From positions 1 to 52,679 of the forward strand of contig NZ_FNII01000021.1 in the NCBI RefSeq assembly GCF_900103865.1: a stretch of 52,679 bases of DNA, written 5' to 3'. Under the pieces are notes generated by a model that was not told the origin of the DNA, did not search any database, and was given only the letters and a program-made list of their open reading frames with translations. Positions 37,945-49,445 of this stretch are shown here, one piece after another. Origin of the DNA: Vreelandella arcis. GTDB lineage: Bacteria > Pseudomonadota > Gammaproteobacteria > Pseudomonadales > Halomonadaceae. Numbering within the stretch: position 1 is the first letter of the stretch; each line of letters starts with the position of its first letter. A program made the position numbers and the translations under genes.

Positions 37945-38514
37945 ATGCCCAATGCCAACCAACTGGTTATTCTTGATCGCGACGGCGTGATCAACCAAGA
38001 CTCAGACGATTACATTAAATCTTTGGATGAATGGATCCCCTACCCCAGCGCGATCTCGGCCATCGCCAAGCTTTACCAAGCAGGGTTTACCATTGCCATC
38101 GCCACTAACCAATCGGGTATTGCGCGAGGGTATTATGATGAGGCGACATTGCACAAAATGCATAATCAGCTCGTGAGCCTAGTAGAGTCTGAGGGCGGGC
38201 GCATTGCCTATATCGCTTACTGTCCACACGGCCCAGATGATCAATGTACCTGTCGCAAACCACTACCTGGGCTATTGCTAGAAATTCAGCATCAGCTGGG
38301 CATAGAGAGCTTAGCGGGGAGTTGGATGGTCGGCGATAGCCTTCGAGACCTTCAAGCAGGTGAAGCGGTGGGCTGTCGACCCGCACTGGTTAAAACCGGC
38401 AAAGGAGAGAAGACATTAGCTAACAAGGTTGGCCTCGATAACGCAGTTATTTACGCTGATTTGGCAGCGTTTGCAGACTGGCTGTGCCAGCAGCATAACC
38501 CGACTCCTAGGTAG
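37945..38514 (+). CDS. gmhB: D-glycero-beta-D-manno-heptose 1,7-bisphosphate 7-phosphatase
   Basis: HAD-family phosphatase between the two HldE steps of ADP-heptose synthesis. The 189-residue protein has the nucleophile motif VILDRDGVINQDSDDYI (Asp10 and Asp12), motif II IATNQSGIARGYY, the zinc loop CPHGPDDQCTCRKP with Cys/His ligands, and MVGDSLRDLQAG (motif IV). The zinc loop marks the GmhB subgroup. It lies away from the main LPS cluster, near gyrB, as in Pseudomonas where gmhB follows glyS. ATG 37945 follows AAGGA. Confidence 0.95.
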   Translation: MPNANQLVILDRDGVINQDSDDYIKSLDEWIPYPSAISAIAKLYQAGFTIAIATNQSGIARGYYDEATLHKMHNQLVSLVESEGGRIAYIAYCPHGPDDQCTCRKPLPGLLLEIQHQLGIESLAGSWMVGDSLRDLQAGEAVGCRPALVKTGKGEKTLANKVGLDNAVIYADLAAFADWLCQQHNPTPR

Positions 38515-38545
38515 AGCCTTCTACCCTGATAGCCTAATAAGAGAT

Positions 38546-38582
38546 AAAAAAGCGCCGCCCTTTTTAGGAGCGGCGCTTTTTT
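38546..38582. terminator. Bidirectional terminator between gmhB and gyrB
   Basis: AAAAAAGCGCCGC pairs with GCGGCGCTTTTTT, giving a GC stem flanked by A- and T-runs on both strands. It can end gmhB transcripts rightward and the dnaA-dnaN-recF-gyrB transcripts leftward. Confidence 0.92.
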
Positions 38583-38613
38583 CAAGCTGCATTTAGCGCG
38601 GCTACCGCGCTAG

Positions 38614-38629
38614 CGTTTCACGTGAAACA
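38614..38629. other. parS site 2
   Basis: CGTTTCACGTGAAACA contains the complete 14-bp parS core GTTTCACGTGAAAC (38615-38628), with one outer base differing from the 16-mer. It lies just beyond the gyrB stop. Confidence 0.9.
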
Positions 38630-38634
38630 CTACG

Positions 38635-41094
<2,460 letters not shown>

Positions 41095-42198
41095 CTACCC
41101 ATCCGGCGTAAGTTGGCTCAACCCTCGATCTGTATGTTTCACGTGAAACATACTAACGGGCGTTTGAGCCTGCCACGTTTGCATTAACGCTTTAGGTTCG
41201 ACGCTGGTAATAAATACTTGGCATTGCATATCTTCGAGTAACTGACAGAAACGCAAGCGATGTTGCTCATCGAGCTCAGCAGGCAAATCGTCAATTAAAT
41301 AGATGCAATGTCGCTGTGATGCACTTTCCAGAAGCCGACCCTGCGCTAATTTAAGCGCACTGACCACTAATTTCTGCTGGCCTCTGGAAAGCACTTCTAT
41401 TGCGGGCTGCTTGTTTAACTTGATACGCAAATCAGCGCGCTGAGGACCTTGTTGGGTGAAACCCATTTGCTGATCGGTAGCCCGACTCGCGTGTAACACC
41501 TCGGCTAAATCGCGCTTCTTATCCCATCCCCTAGCGTAACGGAGCGTTAAACCTGGCAACGGAAGCAATTGATCGAGCGTATCCTCGAAAACAGGCAGAA
41601 ACTCAGCAAACCAAGCTCGCCTCAGCACATCCATTTGCTCACCCCAGGTCGCCAGCTCTTGCTCCCAAACCGCCAACTCCTGTGGTTCTATTCTACCATG
41701 CCTCAAGAGTGCATTCCGATGTTTCAACGCGCGTCGTGTTCGCTTCCATATGGCTAGGAAATTGTGTTTCACGTGAAACACACCCCAATCTAAGAATTCA
41801 CGCCGACCGGACGGCGACCCCTCCAAAAGGCGAAACGCATCGGGATTAATTAACTGCAGCGGCATCGTTTCAACTAAATCAGCCAGGCGCGCCTTCTTAT
41901 CGCCCTTGACACGCAGCTCCAGCTCACTGGAGCTGCGTAAACGACGCACCCCAAGGTCAACCTGTGGCTCACCGGCTAAACGGCCGTAGAGCGTCACATA
42001 GGGAGCTTCAGTTTGAATAACATTCTTTAGCTGGCGTGTCCTGAAAGATCGACCCATGCCCAGTATATGGATACCTTCGAGCAAGCTGGTTTTGCCACTG
42101 CCATTAACACCATTAATCACGTTGATACGGGACGACGGGGCCATATCTACAGTCTGCAAGTTACGCAAACCATCAAAATTAAGTTGAAGAAGCCCCAT
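41095..42198 (-). CDS. recF: DNA replication and repair protein RecF
   Basis: SMC-like ATPase that helps load RecA at single-strand gaps. The 367-residue protein has Walker A INGVNGSGKTSLLEGIHILG (about 29-48), the signature LSRGQQKLVVSALKLAQG, and Walker B CIYLIDDLPAELDEQHR. The gene contains two perfect parS palindromes, each encoding FHVKH (once near 142-146, once near the C terminus), so ParB binding and coding capacity overlap here. It lies between dnaN and gyrB, the standard order. Confidence 0.97.
   Translation of the reverse strand: MGLLQLNFDGLRNLQTVDMAPSSRINVINGVNGSGKTSLLEGIHILGMGRSFRTRQLKNVIQTEAPYVTLYGRLAGEPQVDLGVRRLRSSSELELRVKGDKKARLADLVETMPLQLINPDAFRLLEGSPSGRREFLDWGVFHVKHNFLAIWKRTRRALKHRNALLRHGRIEPQELAVWEQELATWGEQMDVLRRAWFAEFLPVFEDTLDQLLPLPGLTLRYARGWDKKRDLAEVLHASRATDQQMGFTQQGPQRADLRIKLNKQPAIEVLSRGQQKLVVSALKLAQGRLLESASQRHCIYLIDDLPAELDEQHRLRFCQLLEDMQCQVFITSVEPKALMQTWQAQTPVSMFHVKHTDRGLSQLTPDG
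41135..41150. other. parS site 3 (inside recF)
   Basis: Perfect TGTTTCACGTGAAACA within the 3' part of recF, read as the residues MFHVKHT in the protein. Confidence 0.92.
41765..41780. other. parS site 4 (inside recF)
   Basis: Perfect TGTTTCACGTGAAACA within recF, read as VFHVKHN. With sites 1-3 it forms a cluster spanning about 3.9 kb on the dnaA side of oriC. Confidence 0.92.
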
Positions 42199-42296
42199 TA
42201 ACCCATCACTTGTCTTTAACCGGCACTAGAAAAGTGCTGGCGGCGCATGAGATTTAATCAGCGCCGCCAAGCTATGTTGTCGTTGACAATAATACG

Positions 42297-43400
42297 TTAT
42301 AACCGCATCGGCATCACAACGTAGAGAGCATCACCACCACCGGGCTCCTCTAGCAGTGCACTGCTATTGGCGTCAGCGAGAGTAATTTGCACGCGATCCT
42401 CATCGAGCACCCCCATAACATCGACTAAATAGCCCACATTAAAGCCAATTTCCATGGACGTTCCCGCATACTCAACGGCGATGTTTTCTTCTGCCTCTTC
42501 CTGTTCGGGGTTATTCGCCATGACTTTAAGGTTATTCTCTTCTAAATAAAGGCGTACACCACGGTACTTTTCATTAGACAAGATCGCAGTCCGAGAAAGC
42601 ACTTGGCGAAGTTCAGCACGTTCTGCAATCAATACCTTATCGCCGTTACGCGGCACGACGCGTTCGTAATCAGGGAATTTGCCATCGATTAATTTAGAGG
42701 TGAAGGTAAAATCCCCCGTGTGGGCCCGCACATGCGTCGTTCCCAGCGTTAAGCTAACAGGCTCATCACTGTCGTCTAATAAGCGCGACAGCTCGAGAAT
42801 ACCTTTACGTGGGACAATCAGCTTTTGCGACTGATCAACCGCCACATCAACGGGGCGTGAACACATCGCCAAACGGTGGCCGTCAGTGGCGACAGTGCGC
42901 AGCAAATTACTTTGGATCTCAAGTAACATGCCATTGAGGTAATAGCGCACGTCTTGTTGTGCCATCGCAAACGAAGTGGCTTCAATGAGGTGCTTCAGGG
43001 TACCACGAGGAACGCTTAGCTCTTGGCTACCTTCGGCATCTTCAATAGACGGAAACTCAGCTGCCGGCAGCGTAGACAGCGTAAAGCGCGAACGCCCACT
43101 GCGTAAAACAGCTCGTCCTTCTTCAACCCCTAACTGTATATCTGACTGATCAGGCAACGATTTACATATATCCATCAACTTACGTGCGGGCACGGTCGCC
43201 GACCCTTCCTGGTCAACTTGGCTGGCCACAGTCCGGCCTACCAGTTCAACTTCTAAATCCGTACCGGTTAAAGCTACTTGATCGCCTTCGACCTGTATCA
43301 ACACATTGGATAACACTGGCAATGTCTGACGACGCTCTACCACCCCTGCCACCAGCGTTAGTGGACGTAGCAGCGCCTCTCGGGAAATCGAAAATTTCAT
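42297..43400 (-). CDS. dnaN: DNA polymerase III beta sliding clamp
   Basis: Ring-shaped processivity clamp for the replicative polymerase. The 367-residue protein shows the three-fold clamp architecture: FSISREALLRPLTLVAGVVERRQTLPVLSNVL at the start, RSRFTLSTLPAAEFPSIE, TDGHRLAMCSRPV in the second domain, and the C-terminal VMPMRL tail that forms the protein-binding pocket. ATG 43400 matches the family; a TTG codon lies just before it. It is 57 nt downstream of dnaA in the origin operon. Confidence 0.98.
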   Translation of the reverse strand: MKFSISREALLRPLTLVAGVVERRQTLPVLSNVLIQVEGDQVALTGTDLEVELVGRTVASQVDQEGSATVPARKLMDICKSLPDQSDIQLGVEEGRAVLRSGRSRFTLSTLPAAEFPSIEDAEGSQELSVPRGTLKHLIEATSFAMAQQDVRYYLNGMLLEIQSNLLRTVATDGHRLAMCSRPVDVAVDQSQKLIVPRKGILELSRLLDDSDEPVSLTLGTTHVRAHTGDFTFTSKLIDGKFPDYERVVPRNGDKVLIAERAELRQVLSRTAILSNEKYRGVRLYLEENNLKVMANNPEQEEAEENIAVEYAGTSMEIGFNVGYLVDVMGVLDEDRVQITLADANSSALLEEPGGGDALYVVMPMRL

Positions 43401-43457
43401 CAATACTCCGTTCTATATCCTGAAAGACCTGCTAAAGACAGGTCCGTCCTCGGGTGA

Positions 43458-44933
43458 TTAACTGGTTAGTAGGCGTAATAAATTTTTGTAATCTTCGCGA
43501 ATGTCCGCGCTTTCTTCTTGCAATGATTTTACCTTGCGGCAGGCATGCAGCACCGTAGTGTGGTCACGCCCGCCAAAGGCATCGCCGATCTCAGGTAAGC
43601 TGTGGTTGGTCAGCTCTTTAGCGAGTGCCATCGCAACCTGTCGAGGCCTAGCCACCGAACGAGAACGACGCTTGGATAGCAAATCGGCCACCTTGATTTT
43701 GTAATATTCCGCGACCGTGCGCTGAATATTATCCACCCCGACCTGCTTATCTTGCAGAGCCAACAGGTCTTTCAGCGACTCGCGAATAAAGTCTTGGGTA
43801 ATGGTCTTGCCCATAAAGTGCGAATCGGCAATCACTTTTTTGAGCGCGCCTTCCAACTCACGCACGTTCGAACGAATCTTTTGAGCAATGAAAAAAGCCG
43901 CATCATGAGGCAAGTCAACTTTGGCTTGCTCGGCTTTTTTCATCAAAATGGCAACGCGAGTTTCCAGCTCAGGCGGCTCAATCGCCACCGTTAGGCCCCA
44001 GCCAAAACGTGATTTCAGACGCTCTTCAACGCCACTGATTTCTTTGGGGTAGCGGTCTGACGTCAAGATCATCTGCTGACCGCCTTCCAATAACGCATTG
44101 AACGTATGGAAGAACTCTTCCTGCGAGCGCTCTTTTCCAGCAAAAAACTGAATATCATCAATAAGTAACGCATCGACACTGCGATAAAAGCGCTTGAAGT
44201 CATTGATAGCGTTTAGCTGTAGCGCCTTGACCATATCGGCGACGAAACGTTCTGAGTGAAGATATATCACCTGCGCGTTTTCACGGCGCACCGCCAGGGC
44301 ATTACCCACCGCGTGCATCAAGTGGGTTTTACCAAGCCCCACACCGCCGTATAAAAATAGCGGGTTATAGGCCCCACCCGGATTCTCGGAAACCTGCCGA
44401 GATGCCGCACGGGCGAGTTGGTTAGATTTACCTTCAACAAAGGTGTCGAAAGTAAAATTAGGGTTCAGTCCGCTATGGTGCTTGAGACTGCCCTCTACCT
44501 GTACTTGACGCTCATTGTTGCGTCGCCCGCCTCCCGAACCGTTTTCATCTCTTAATCGATCAATTTCACGCTCATCCGCAATATCACCACGCGGCGGCGT
44601 GTGAACCGCCGCCGACGCCCGGGGTGCCGGGGAGGCGGACACCGGGTTACCCAAGTCGCGAGGCTGCGGAGCAGGTGTCGCAGGACGACGGCTGCCAACG
44701 GTCAGGCTGACTTTAGGCGGCTTGGAAGGGGCAAGCTCACGCATTAACTCACTAATCCGCTTGGCATACTTGTCACTGACCCAATCACGCACAAAGCGGT
44801 TGGGGGCCAACAAGCGCAGCTCATTAGCCTCACTATCTTCGGCCTGTAATGGACGTATCCATGTATTGAACTGCTGCGAACTCAGCTCGTCCTGCAGGTA
44901 ATCCAGGCACTGTTGCCAAAGCGCGAGTGACAC
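43458..44933 (-). CDS. dnaA: Chromosomal replication initiator protein DnaA
   Basis: AAA+ initiator that binds DnaA boxes and melts oriC. The 491-residue protein has domain I ([25 protein letters not shown]), a flexible proline-rich domain II (about 78-150), Walker [20 protein letters not shown], Walker [20 protein letters not shown], and the C-terminal DnaA box-binding helix-turn-helix [16 protein letters not shown]. It uses a GTG start (44931-44933), as many dnaA genes do, with GGTGAG upstream. A DnaA box just upstream of its start suggests the usual autoregulation. Confidence 0.98.
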   Translation of the reverse strand: MSLALWQQCLDYLQDELSSQQFNTWIRPLQAEDSEANELRLLAPNRFVRDWVSDKYAKRISELMRELAPSKPPKVSLTVGSRRPATPAPQPRDLGNPVSASPAPRASAAVHTPPRGDIADEREIDRLRDENGSGGGRRNNERQVQVEGSLKHHSGLNPNFTFDTFVEGKSNQLARAASRQVSENPGGAYNPLFLYGGVGLGKTHLMHAVGNALAVRRENAQVIYLHSERFVADMVKALQLNAINDFKRFYRSVDALLIDDIQFFAGKERSQEEFFHTFNALLEGGQQMILTSDRYPKEISGVEERLKSRFGWGLTVAIEPPELETRVAILMKKAEQAKVDLPHDAAFFIAQKIRSNVRELEGALKKVIADSHFMGKTITQDFIRESLKDLLALQDKQVGVDNIQRTVAEYYKIKVADLLSKRRSRSVARPRQVAMALAKELTNHSLPEIGDAFGGRDHTTVLHACRKVKSLQEESADIREDYKNLLRLLTS

Positions 44934-45341
44934 TCATCTCACCATCAGTTGAAAACGGCCGACCATTGTAGCGCCCAACGGCGTGGTTATCCACACAGGT
45001 ATTGGCTGATTTAATAACCTGTGGAAAACTTTCTTTTTCACGATAAGGCTTGGCTGTTTAGCTAGCTAACGGTGACTAAAAGCTCATCAAAGCGAGACTT
45101 TAATTCACAGCTAATCAACGGCTTATCATCGTCTTTTGCGCAACTTATACACATAATAAAACAACATATAAGCAACTGAATTTGATAGTTAATATCGAGT
45201 TGTTAACAAAATGTATCCCCACTATTAGTCACAGCGTCTTATCAACATTGTACGGATACGATAAATGACGTGATAGCGAAACGCAGCGCATCACATCGGG
45301 GGCGTCATCTCTGAACATCCGGTCTTTTTTGCAAGGAAAAA
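44934..45341. other. oriC: Chromosomal replication origin oriC (dnaA-rpmH interval)
   Basis: Non-coding interval between dnaA and rpmH, where Pseudomonas-type origins lie. DnaA boxes read by eye are TTATCCACA (44987-44995, perfect), TTTTCCACA on the minus strand (45020-45028), TTATACACA (45145-45153) and TTATCAACA (45239-45247). An AT-rich stretch (about 45140-45225) fits the unwinding element. The first two boxes lie upstream of dnaA, within reach of its promoter (minus-strand TACAAT at 44965-44970). Boundaries are approximate. Confidence 0.9.
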
Positions 45342-45370
45342 TTGCACGTGACGTAGGAAGCCTCTACAAT
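45342..45370 (+). promoter_or_regulatory. rpmH-rnpA promoter
   Basis: TTGCAC (45342-45347) and TACAAT (45365-45370) with a 17-nt spacer, on the plus strand, leave a leader of about 90 nt before rpmH. Strong promoters of this type are expected for the ribosomal-protein and RNase P operon. Confidence 0.7.
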
Positions 45371-45465
45371 TTCCGGTCTTGAATTAAATCTCCCGGCTAG
45401 TTCCTCACTGGACCGGGCATTCTGGAATTCATTTTCCGTCCTAAACCACGTGGGAATAACGAGTT

Positions 45466-45600
45466 ATGAAACGCACTTTTCAACCTAGCGTTCTTAAGCG
45501 CAAGCGCGCGCATGGCTTCCGTGCTCGTATGGCAACCAAAAACGGCCGTGCCATTATCGCACGTCGCCGCGCCAAGGGCCGTAAGCGTCTGAGCGCCTGA
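45466..45600 (+). CDS. rpmH: 50S ribosomal protein L34
   Basis: A 44-residue, highly basic ribosomal protein: [19 protein letters not shown], then [22 protein letters not shown]. This is the standard L34 sequence and length. It begins at ATG 45466, starts the rpmH-rnpA-yidC-mnmE set, and is separated from rnpA by 7 nt. It lies directly right of oriC, as in most bacteria. Confidence 0.98.
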   Translation: MKRTFQPSVLKRKRAHGFRARMATKNGRAIIARRRAKGRKRLSA

Positions 45601-45607
45601 TCTCGGA

Positions 45608-46012
45608 TTGCGTGTGCCACATCAAGGGTTTCCCCGGTGCTTTAGGTTACTTAACGCTGGGGATTACCGTTTCGTGTTTGAGCAAGCAGACCTCAAGGTG
45701 CATGGCAAAGGGATGATGGCGCTAGCACGCTGGAATACCTTAGGGCATCCTCGCCTTGGCTTAGTGGTCAGCAAAAAAAATGTGAAACTCGCCGTTGATC
45801 GAAATCGCTTCAAACGCCTCGTTCGCGAGTCGGTTCGACTACGTCAAGACCAGCTCCCCGCTGTGGATATTGTGGTGCTTGCTCGGCGTGGCGTTCAGGA
45901 AGTGGACAACGACGTGTTATTCCGTCAACTCCACGGCATGTGGAAGCGACTTCGGCGCGATGCACAAGCAGCTAATGCGCCTCTTGCTAGCGGCTCAATG
46001 CGCGATACTTGA
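45608..46012 (+). CDS. rnpA: Ribonuclease P protein component
   Basis: Protein subunit of RNase P, which cuts tRNA 5' leaders. The 134-residue protein has FPRCFRLLNAGDYRFVFEQ at the N terminus and the RNA-binding motif AVDRNRFKRLVRESVRLRQ (about 62-80), which is the RNR signature. The start is a TTG at 45608 or a GTG at 45614; no ATG lies in the right place. It follows rpmH by 7 nt, the invariant arrangement. Confidence 0.95.
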   Translation: MRVPHQGFPRCFRLLNAGDYRFVFEQADLKVHGKGMMALARWNTLGHPRLGLVVSKKNVKLAVDRNRFKRLVRESVRLRQDQLPAVDIVVLARRGVQEVDNDVLFRQLHGMWKRLRRDAQAANAPLASGSMRDT

Positions 46013-46036
46013 TCGGCACCTCATCGCTCTACCTCG

Positions 46037-46058
46037 GCCTGCCGCCTGGCAGGCTTTC
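46037..46058 (+). other. Hairpin in the rnpA-yidC gap
   Basis: GCCTGCC (46037-46043) pairs with GGCAGGC (46048-46054), loop GCCT, then TTTCGTGT. It may attenuate transcription between rnpA and yidC. The rest of the 113-nt gap shows no yidD: the CxxxPTCSxY core of that family is absent in all three forward frames. Confidence 0.45.
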
Positions 46059-46125
46059 GTGTGTCATAGGTCGAGTAATTGACACTGCGCCATAGCATGT
46101 TCACTACCCAGCGGGCAGAACCCTC

Positions 46126-47829
46126 ATGGACGTAAAACGACTAATATTACTGATTCCACTTGCCATCCTGGCTTATCTACTGGTTGTACAGTGGAATCAG
46201 GATTACGGACAGACGTCTTACCAATCGTCGTCTGAGATATCGCAAAACCAAACGAGCAGCAGCGCCGTTCCATCGTCGAGTAGCGGGGCAGGAACCGGCG
46301 ACGATAACGCTGAGAGCTTGGCTGTGCCCAACGAAGGTGGCTCGTCGTCTCAAGAGGCACTGGATAGCAGCGAAAGCGACAGCCGTGACTTTATTGCCGT
46401 CACCACGGATGTTTTGGATGTTCGTATTGATCCGCACGGCGGCGATATCGTCTATGCGGCACTGCCGCAGCATAAGCAGGCGCTCGAATCGAATCGCAGC
46501 TATATTTTGCTGTCCGATAATCAAACCCGCAGCTACGTAGCCCGCTCGGGGCTTCAGCTTAACGGCGAAGCAAGCCGTATCACCTTTACGCCTGAAAGCA
46601 GCGAATATTTACTGGGCGATGATGATGATCGGGTCGAAGTGAACCTGACAGCCAACGTTAACGGTGTTGATGTCATCAAGCGGCTCACCTTCGAACGCGG
46701 TGACTACGCCGTTAAGGTAAATTACTATTTGGCCAATAACACTGGTGAGCCCGTTAGCGCTCGCTTTATTGGCCAACTAGCGCGGGACAACAGCCCTGAC
46801 CCGTCAAGCGGCGTCAGCATGGGCATGAATTCTTATCTGGGCGCGGCCTACTCAACCCCAGAAGAGAACTACGAAAAGATTGATTTCGACGATATCCAAA
46901 GCGGCGGGTTCAACAACAAAGAGGCGCAAGGCGGTTGGATAGCCATTATCCAACATTATTTTGTCTCTGCGTGGGCACCGCCTCAGGATCAGCAAAACCT
47001 TTACTACGTCTCGACGGATTCACGCGATCGTAACGTTGTTGCCTTTGCCGGCCCTACCCGTGATATGGCAGCGGAAGAAGAAGCCACACTAAGTGCCACG
47101 CTGTATATGGGGCCCAAGATTCAGGATCACCTTGAGGAAGTAGCCCCTAATCTACGTTTAACCGTTGATTATGGTTGGCTATGGTTCCTGGCCAACCCTT
47201 TATTCTGGCTGCTTGATAAAATCCACGACATCGTGGGCAACTGGGGCTGGTCGATCGTACTGTTGACGGTGCTGGTAAAAACCGTACTGTTCCCGCTCTC
47301 TGCCAAGGCCTACAAGTCGATGGCGCGGATGCGCAAACTCGGCCCTGAGATGCAACGTCTCAAAGAGATGTATGGCGATGATCGCCAGAAAATGTCTCAA
47401 GAGATGATGAAGTTCTACCAGAAAGAGAAAATCAACCCGCTCGGTGGTTGTTTACCCATTTTGGTTCAAATGCCGGTCTTCATCGCTCTCTACTGGATGC
47501 TATTGGAGTCTGTTGAACTGCGCCACGCGCCTTTCATCTTCTGGATTCAGGATCTCTCGGTGAAAGACCCGTACTTTATCCTGCCGATTTTGATGGGCGT
47601 TTCGATGTTCGTACAGCAACAACTTAACCCCACGCCGCCTGATCCCATGCAGGCGAAGATCATGAAGATGCTACCCATCATCTTTACGTTCTTCTTCCTG
47701 TGGTTCCCGGCAGGCCTGGTTATCTACTGGGTGGTCAACAACATTATTTCGGTGGCGCAGCAGTACTTTATTACGCGCAAAATCGAGCAAGACCCCAGTA
47801 TTGGTAAAGGCATGAAAACTAAAAAATAA
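46126..47829 (+). CDS. yidC: Membrane protein insertase YidC
   Basis: Inserts membrane proteins with or without SecYEG. The 567-residue protein has an N-terminal anchor (LILLIPLAILAYLLVVQW), a Ser-rich acidic linker (about 30-85), the large periplasmic beta domain, and five C-terminal helices including WGWSIVLLTVLVKTVLFPLSAKAYKSMARMRKL, the cytosolic loop LKEMYGDDRQKMSQEMMKFYQKEKINPLGGCLPILVQMP and IMKMLPIIFTFFFLWFPAGLVIYWVVNNIIS. The C-terminal tail is basic. It is followed by a strong terminator. Confidence 0.97.
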   Translation: MDVKRLILLIPLAILAYLLVVQWNQDYGQTSYQSSSEISQNQTSSSAVPSSSSGAGTGDDNAESLAVPNEGGSSSQEALDSSESDSRDFIAVTTDVLDVRIDPHGGDIVYAALPQHKQALESNRSYILLSDNQTRSYVARSGLQLNGEASRITFTPESSEYLLGDDDDRVEVNLTANVNGVDVIKRLTFERGDYAVKVNYYLANNTGEPVSARFIGQLARDNSPDPSSGVSMGMNSYLGAAYSTPEENYEKIDFDDIQSGGFNNKEAQGGWIAIIQHYFVSAWAPPQDQQNLYYVSTDSRDRNVVAFAGPTRDMAAEEEATLSATLYMGPKIQDHLEEVAPNLRLTVDYGWLWFLANPLFWLLDKIHDIVGNWGWSIVLLTVLVKTVLFPLSAKAYKSMARMRKLGPEMQRLKEMYGDDRQKMSQEMMKFYQKEKINPLGGCLPILVQMPVFIALYWMLLESVELRHAPFIFWIQDLSVKDPYFILPILMGVSMFVQQQLNPTPPDPMQAKIMKMLPIIFTFFFLWFPAGLVIYWVVNNIISVAQQYFITRKIEQDPSIGKGMKTKK

Positions 47830-47847
47830 GCCGATACCCGAAGACAC

Positions 47848-47880
47848 CCAGACCCCCGCCCTTGCGGGGGTCTGGCGTTT
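47848..47880 (+). terminator. Intrinsic terminator after yidC
   Basis: CCAGACCCCCGC (47848-47859) pairs with GCGGGGGTCTGG, followed by CGTTTTAGG. It separates yidC from mnmE. Confidence 0.85.
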
Positions 47881-47927
47881 TAGGGGTAAAAAATTCACAC
47901 TAGCCTCATTTTCCAGCGAGAAGCGCC

Positions 47928-49298
47928 ATGGCTGACCGACTCTATACCCAAGACACCATTGCCGCCTTGGCAACCCCACCCGGCCGTGGCGGCGTCGGCA
48001 TCATTCGTGTTTCAGGCCCCGCCTGCCGCGATATCGCCACGGCCATGCTAGGGCACTGCCCAGCTCCCCGCCATGCGCACTATGGCGTTTTTATGGGCGC
48101 GGAAAGCAGCATTGACGAGGGCATCGCGCTACTTTTTCCTGATCCGCACTCGTTTACCGGTGAAGACGTATTGGAGCTCCAGGGCCACGGCGGGCCGGTG
48201 ATCATGGATATACTGCTTGAACGCTGTGTGCAGCTAGGGGCAAGACTGGCAAGGCCCGGCGAGTTTTCCGAGCGCGCTTTTCTCAATGACAAGCTTGATC
48301 TTGCCCAGGCCGAGGCGATAGCCGACCTGATCGAGGCGACCTCACGCTCGGCGGCCGAAAACGCGGTACGCTCACTTCAGGGCGAGTTTTCCAATCGCGT
48401 ATCGGCACTGGTACAGCGCCTTATTGAGCTACGCATATACGTTGAGGCAGCGATTGATTTTCCAGAGGAAGAGATCGACTTTCTCGCCGATGGCCATGTG
48501 GCAGGCTTGCTGGACAACGTACGCCATGAACTTGTCGAAGTACGCGCTGCCGCCGGCCAAGGGGCGCTAATGCGCGAAGGCATGAGTGTCGTCATTGCCG
48601 GTCGCCCCAATGCAGGCAAATCAAGCCTGCTTAATGCGTTGACCGAGCAAGATACCGCCATCGTCACCGACATCGCAGGCACCACCCGGGACGTGCTGCG
48701 CGAACATATTCATATCGACGGTATGCCCCTGCACGTGATTGATACGGCCGGCCTGCGCGATACCCCTGACGCAGTGGAAAAGATCGGCGTTGCCCGGGCT
48801 TGGGCAGAGATCGAAAACGCTGATCGAGTGCTTTTACTCGTGGATGCTTCCACCACCGACGCGACCGACCCAATGGCTATCTGGCCAGAATTTGTTGCCC
48901 GGCTACCGGATCAGCAGCGCCTCACCCTGGTGCGCAATAAAATCGACACCAGCGCTGAGCAGGCAGACATTGATTTATCCACATCGCCACCCACGGTGCG
49001 CTTATCAGCGAAAACCGGACAGGGTGTGGATAACTTAAAGACGCACTTGAAAGACATTATGGGTTTTTCGGCCACCACCGAAGGCCGTTTTTCAGCCCGC
49101 CGTCGCCACCTTGACGCGCTTGACCGTGCGATGAACGCTCTTGAAACCGGACGCGCTCAGCTCGATGGCTACGGCGCAGGCGAGTTACTCGCAGAAGACC
49201 TACGCAATGCCCAACAGGCGCTCGGCGAGATTACCGGCGAATTCAGCGCCGACGATTTGTTGGGCGAGATCTTCGGCAGCTTCTGTATCGGCAAATAA
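47928..49298 (+). CDS. mnmE: tRNA uridine-5-carboxymethylaminomethyl modification GTPase
   Basis: With MnmG it modifies U34 of certain tRNAs. The 456-residue protein has the formyl-THF-binding N-terminal domain ([23 protein letters not shown]), a helical domain, the inserted G domain with [33 protein letters not shown] and NKID, and the C-terminal catalytic cysteine in FCIGK. It normally heads mnmE-mnmG-rsmG-parA-parB; here none of those follows within the window. The last 18 bases resemble an integration site of genomic islands. Confidence 0.97.
   Translation: MADRLYTQDTIAALATPPGRGGVGIIRVSGPACRDIATAMLGHCPAPRHAHYGVFMGAESSIDEGIALLFPDPHSFTGEDVLELQGHGGPVIMDILLERCVQLGARLARPGEFSERAFLNDKLDLAQAEAIADLIEATSRSAAENAVRSLQGEFSNRVSALVQRLIELRIYVEAAIDFPEEEIDFLADGHVAGLLDNVRHELVEVRAAAGQGALMREGMSVVIAGRPNAGKSSLLNALTEQDTAIVTDIAGTTRDVLREHIHIDGMPLHVIDTAGLRDTPDAVEKIGVARAWAEIENADRVLLLVDASTTDATDPMAIWPEFVARLPDQQRLTLVRNKIDTSAEQADIDLSTSPPTVRLSAKTGQGVDNLKTHLKDIMGFSATTEGRFSARRRHLDALDRAMNALETGRAQLDGYGAGELLAEDLRNAQQALGEITGEFSADDLLGEIFGSFCIGK
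49281..49298 (+). other. attB-like 3' end of mnmE
   Basis: TTCTGTATCGGCAAATAA, the last six codons of mnmE, resembles from memory the 18-bp attachment site used by SGI1-type islands in the 3' end of trmE/thdF (TTCTGTAT[CT]GGTAAGTAA), with about two differences. Accessory DNA follows directly. No second copy and no integrase gene were seen in the window, so use as a site is inference. Confidence 0.4.
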
Positions 49299-49445
49299 AA
49301 CGGCCAAATAGATCGAAGAGCACCCAACTGACCACAAAGGTCATGCAGTCGCTGGCGATTTTGGTGTCCTCAAGCGGTAACAGTGCGAACTAAAGTTCAT
49401 CGTGCCAGTCACTCATGATTTGGCTTCGCTACCCCTGCTCGTACA
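49299..49445. other. Gap between mnmE and a pseudogene
   Basis: About 150 bases without a gene on the plus strand. On the minus strand a frame beginning at ATG 49416 reads MSDWHDEL, then a stop, then FALLPLEDTKIASDCM and more hydrophobic codons up to the mnmE stop. It might be a gene remnant broken by a nonsense mutation, but the evidence is weak. No terminator was found for mnmE. Confidence 0.3.
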
